A stretch of DNA of 7,572 bases from the NCBI GenBank assembly GCA_027483285.1, contig JAIXUZ010000339.1, positions 1 through 7,572 on the forward strand, in the 5' to 3' direction. Shown in pieces: positions 7,292 through 7,572 of the stretch. The stretch is from Bacteroidota bacterium (GTDB lineage Bacteria > Bacteroidota > Bacteroidia > CAMBQF01). Made by a program: the position numbers and the translations under genes. The notes beneath the pieces were generated by a model. It ran no database searches. It had not been told where the DNA came from and was given only the letters and a program-made list of their open reading frames with translations. Every line of letters begins with the position of its first letter. Position 1 is the stretch's first letter.

Positions 7292-7572
7292 TAAGCAGCT
7301 GGCTCTTCGTCTTCTTTTTTACGGCGCAATTCAAGAAAAGCAGCCCCTGCCAACGCAAGGAAAACTAAAATAGAACCTGCAAGGGCAACAGTTTCGCCCT
7401 GGCTGTATTGCGCAGGCTCAAACTTAAATTCTATTTTGTGTTTGCCTGCAGGCACTTTCATAGCACGTAAAACAAAGTTAGCGCGTACATAATCTGAAGG
7501 TTTGCCATCGACATATACGTTCCAGCCATCTTTGTAATATATCTCAGAGAATACAGCAAATTGCTCTGCTGC
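7291..7572 (-). CDS. YfhO-like integral membrane protein, C-terminal 93 residues, 5'-truncated by window edge
   Basis: An open minus-strand frame runs from the window edge to TAA at 7291-7293. The visible part begins with an extracytoplasmic beta-rich stretch: S-E-I-Y-Y (9-13), G-W-N-V-Y-V-D-G-K (16-24), R-A-N-F-V-L-R-A-M (30-38), V-P-A-G-K-H-K-I-E-F-K-F (40-51). From family knowledge, this is the conserved C-terminal module of Bacteroidota YfhO-like proteins, which are large multispanning proteins related to GT-C glycosyltransferases. One transmembrane helix follows (about 61-82), then a charged cytosolic tail (R-R-K-K-E-D-E-E). Some YfhO homologues act in lipid-linked glycosylation of wall or surface polymers; that role is inferred here. 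The stop overlaps the glycosyltransferase start by one base (TAATG), which suggests the two are co-translated and work on the same glycan. The catalytic N-terminal part is outside the window. Confidence 0.8.
   Translation of the reverse strand, partial: AAEQFAVFSEIYYKDGWNVYVDGKPSDYVRANFVLRAMKVPAGKHKIEFKFEPAQYSQGETVALAGSILVFLALAGAAFLELRRKKEDEEPAA

Noticed and set aside
1..7572. Mobile element, defence system, CRISPR array or RNA gene
   Set aside because: No transposase, integrase, terminal inverted repeats, direct-repeat array, tRNA-like cloverleaf or defence-type domain was seen on either strand; nearly all bases lie in recognisable housekeeping or surface-glycan genes.

Overview
The window reads as chromosomal DNA of a Bacteroidota bacterium, probably of the Sphingobacteriia/Chitinophagia/Cytophagia type. 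The evidence is a gliding-motility-associated (type IX secretion, type B) C-terminal sorting domain, an M61 peptidase and a YfhO-like protein of the form common in that phylum, no Shine-Dalgarno sequence at any start, and a TTTG / TAnnTTT-like promoter candidate. No phage, plasmid, IS, CRISPR, tRNA or rRNA signal was found. Coding density is very high; the longest gap is 114 bases.

Layout. Positions 1-657 (+) hold the 3' end of an M61-family metallopeptidase with a PDZ-like tail. A 114-base gap follows, where the two transcription directions converge. It holds a short palindromic element (687-702) and a near-ideal bidirectional terminator (724-750). Everything after that is on the minus strand. 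In transcription order, from the right edge leftward, the genes are: a YfhO-like multispanning membrane protein (only its C-terminus is in the window, 7291-7572); a GT4-type glycosyltransferase (5975-7291); a PIG-L/LmbE-type zinc deacetylase (5330-5974); an LpxD-like left-handed beta-helix acyltransferase (4377-5342); and, after 50 bases, a very large secreted beta-propeller/PKD/type-B-sorted surface protein (772-4326).

How they fit. The first four minus-strand genes are packed with a 1-base overlap, a 0-base junction and a 13-base overlap, so they form a tight, probably translationally coupled unit. A glycosyltransferase, an N-deacetylase and an LpxD-like N-acyltransferase together suggest that the unit builds a surface glycan or glycolipid. 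The acetyl group of an N-acetyl sugar could be removed and replaced by another acyl chain, in parallel with the LpxC/LpxD steps of lipid A synthesis. That is inference from family and context. The large secreted protein probably has its own promoter in the 50-base gap, and that promoter favours a start codon 24 bases inside the longest reading frame.

Most of the window is ordinary core or semi-core Bacteroidota content. The points most worth a second look are the deacetylase/acyltransferase pair, the seven-fold repeat in the surface protein, and the palindromic element between the convergent genes.
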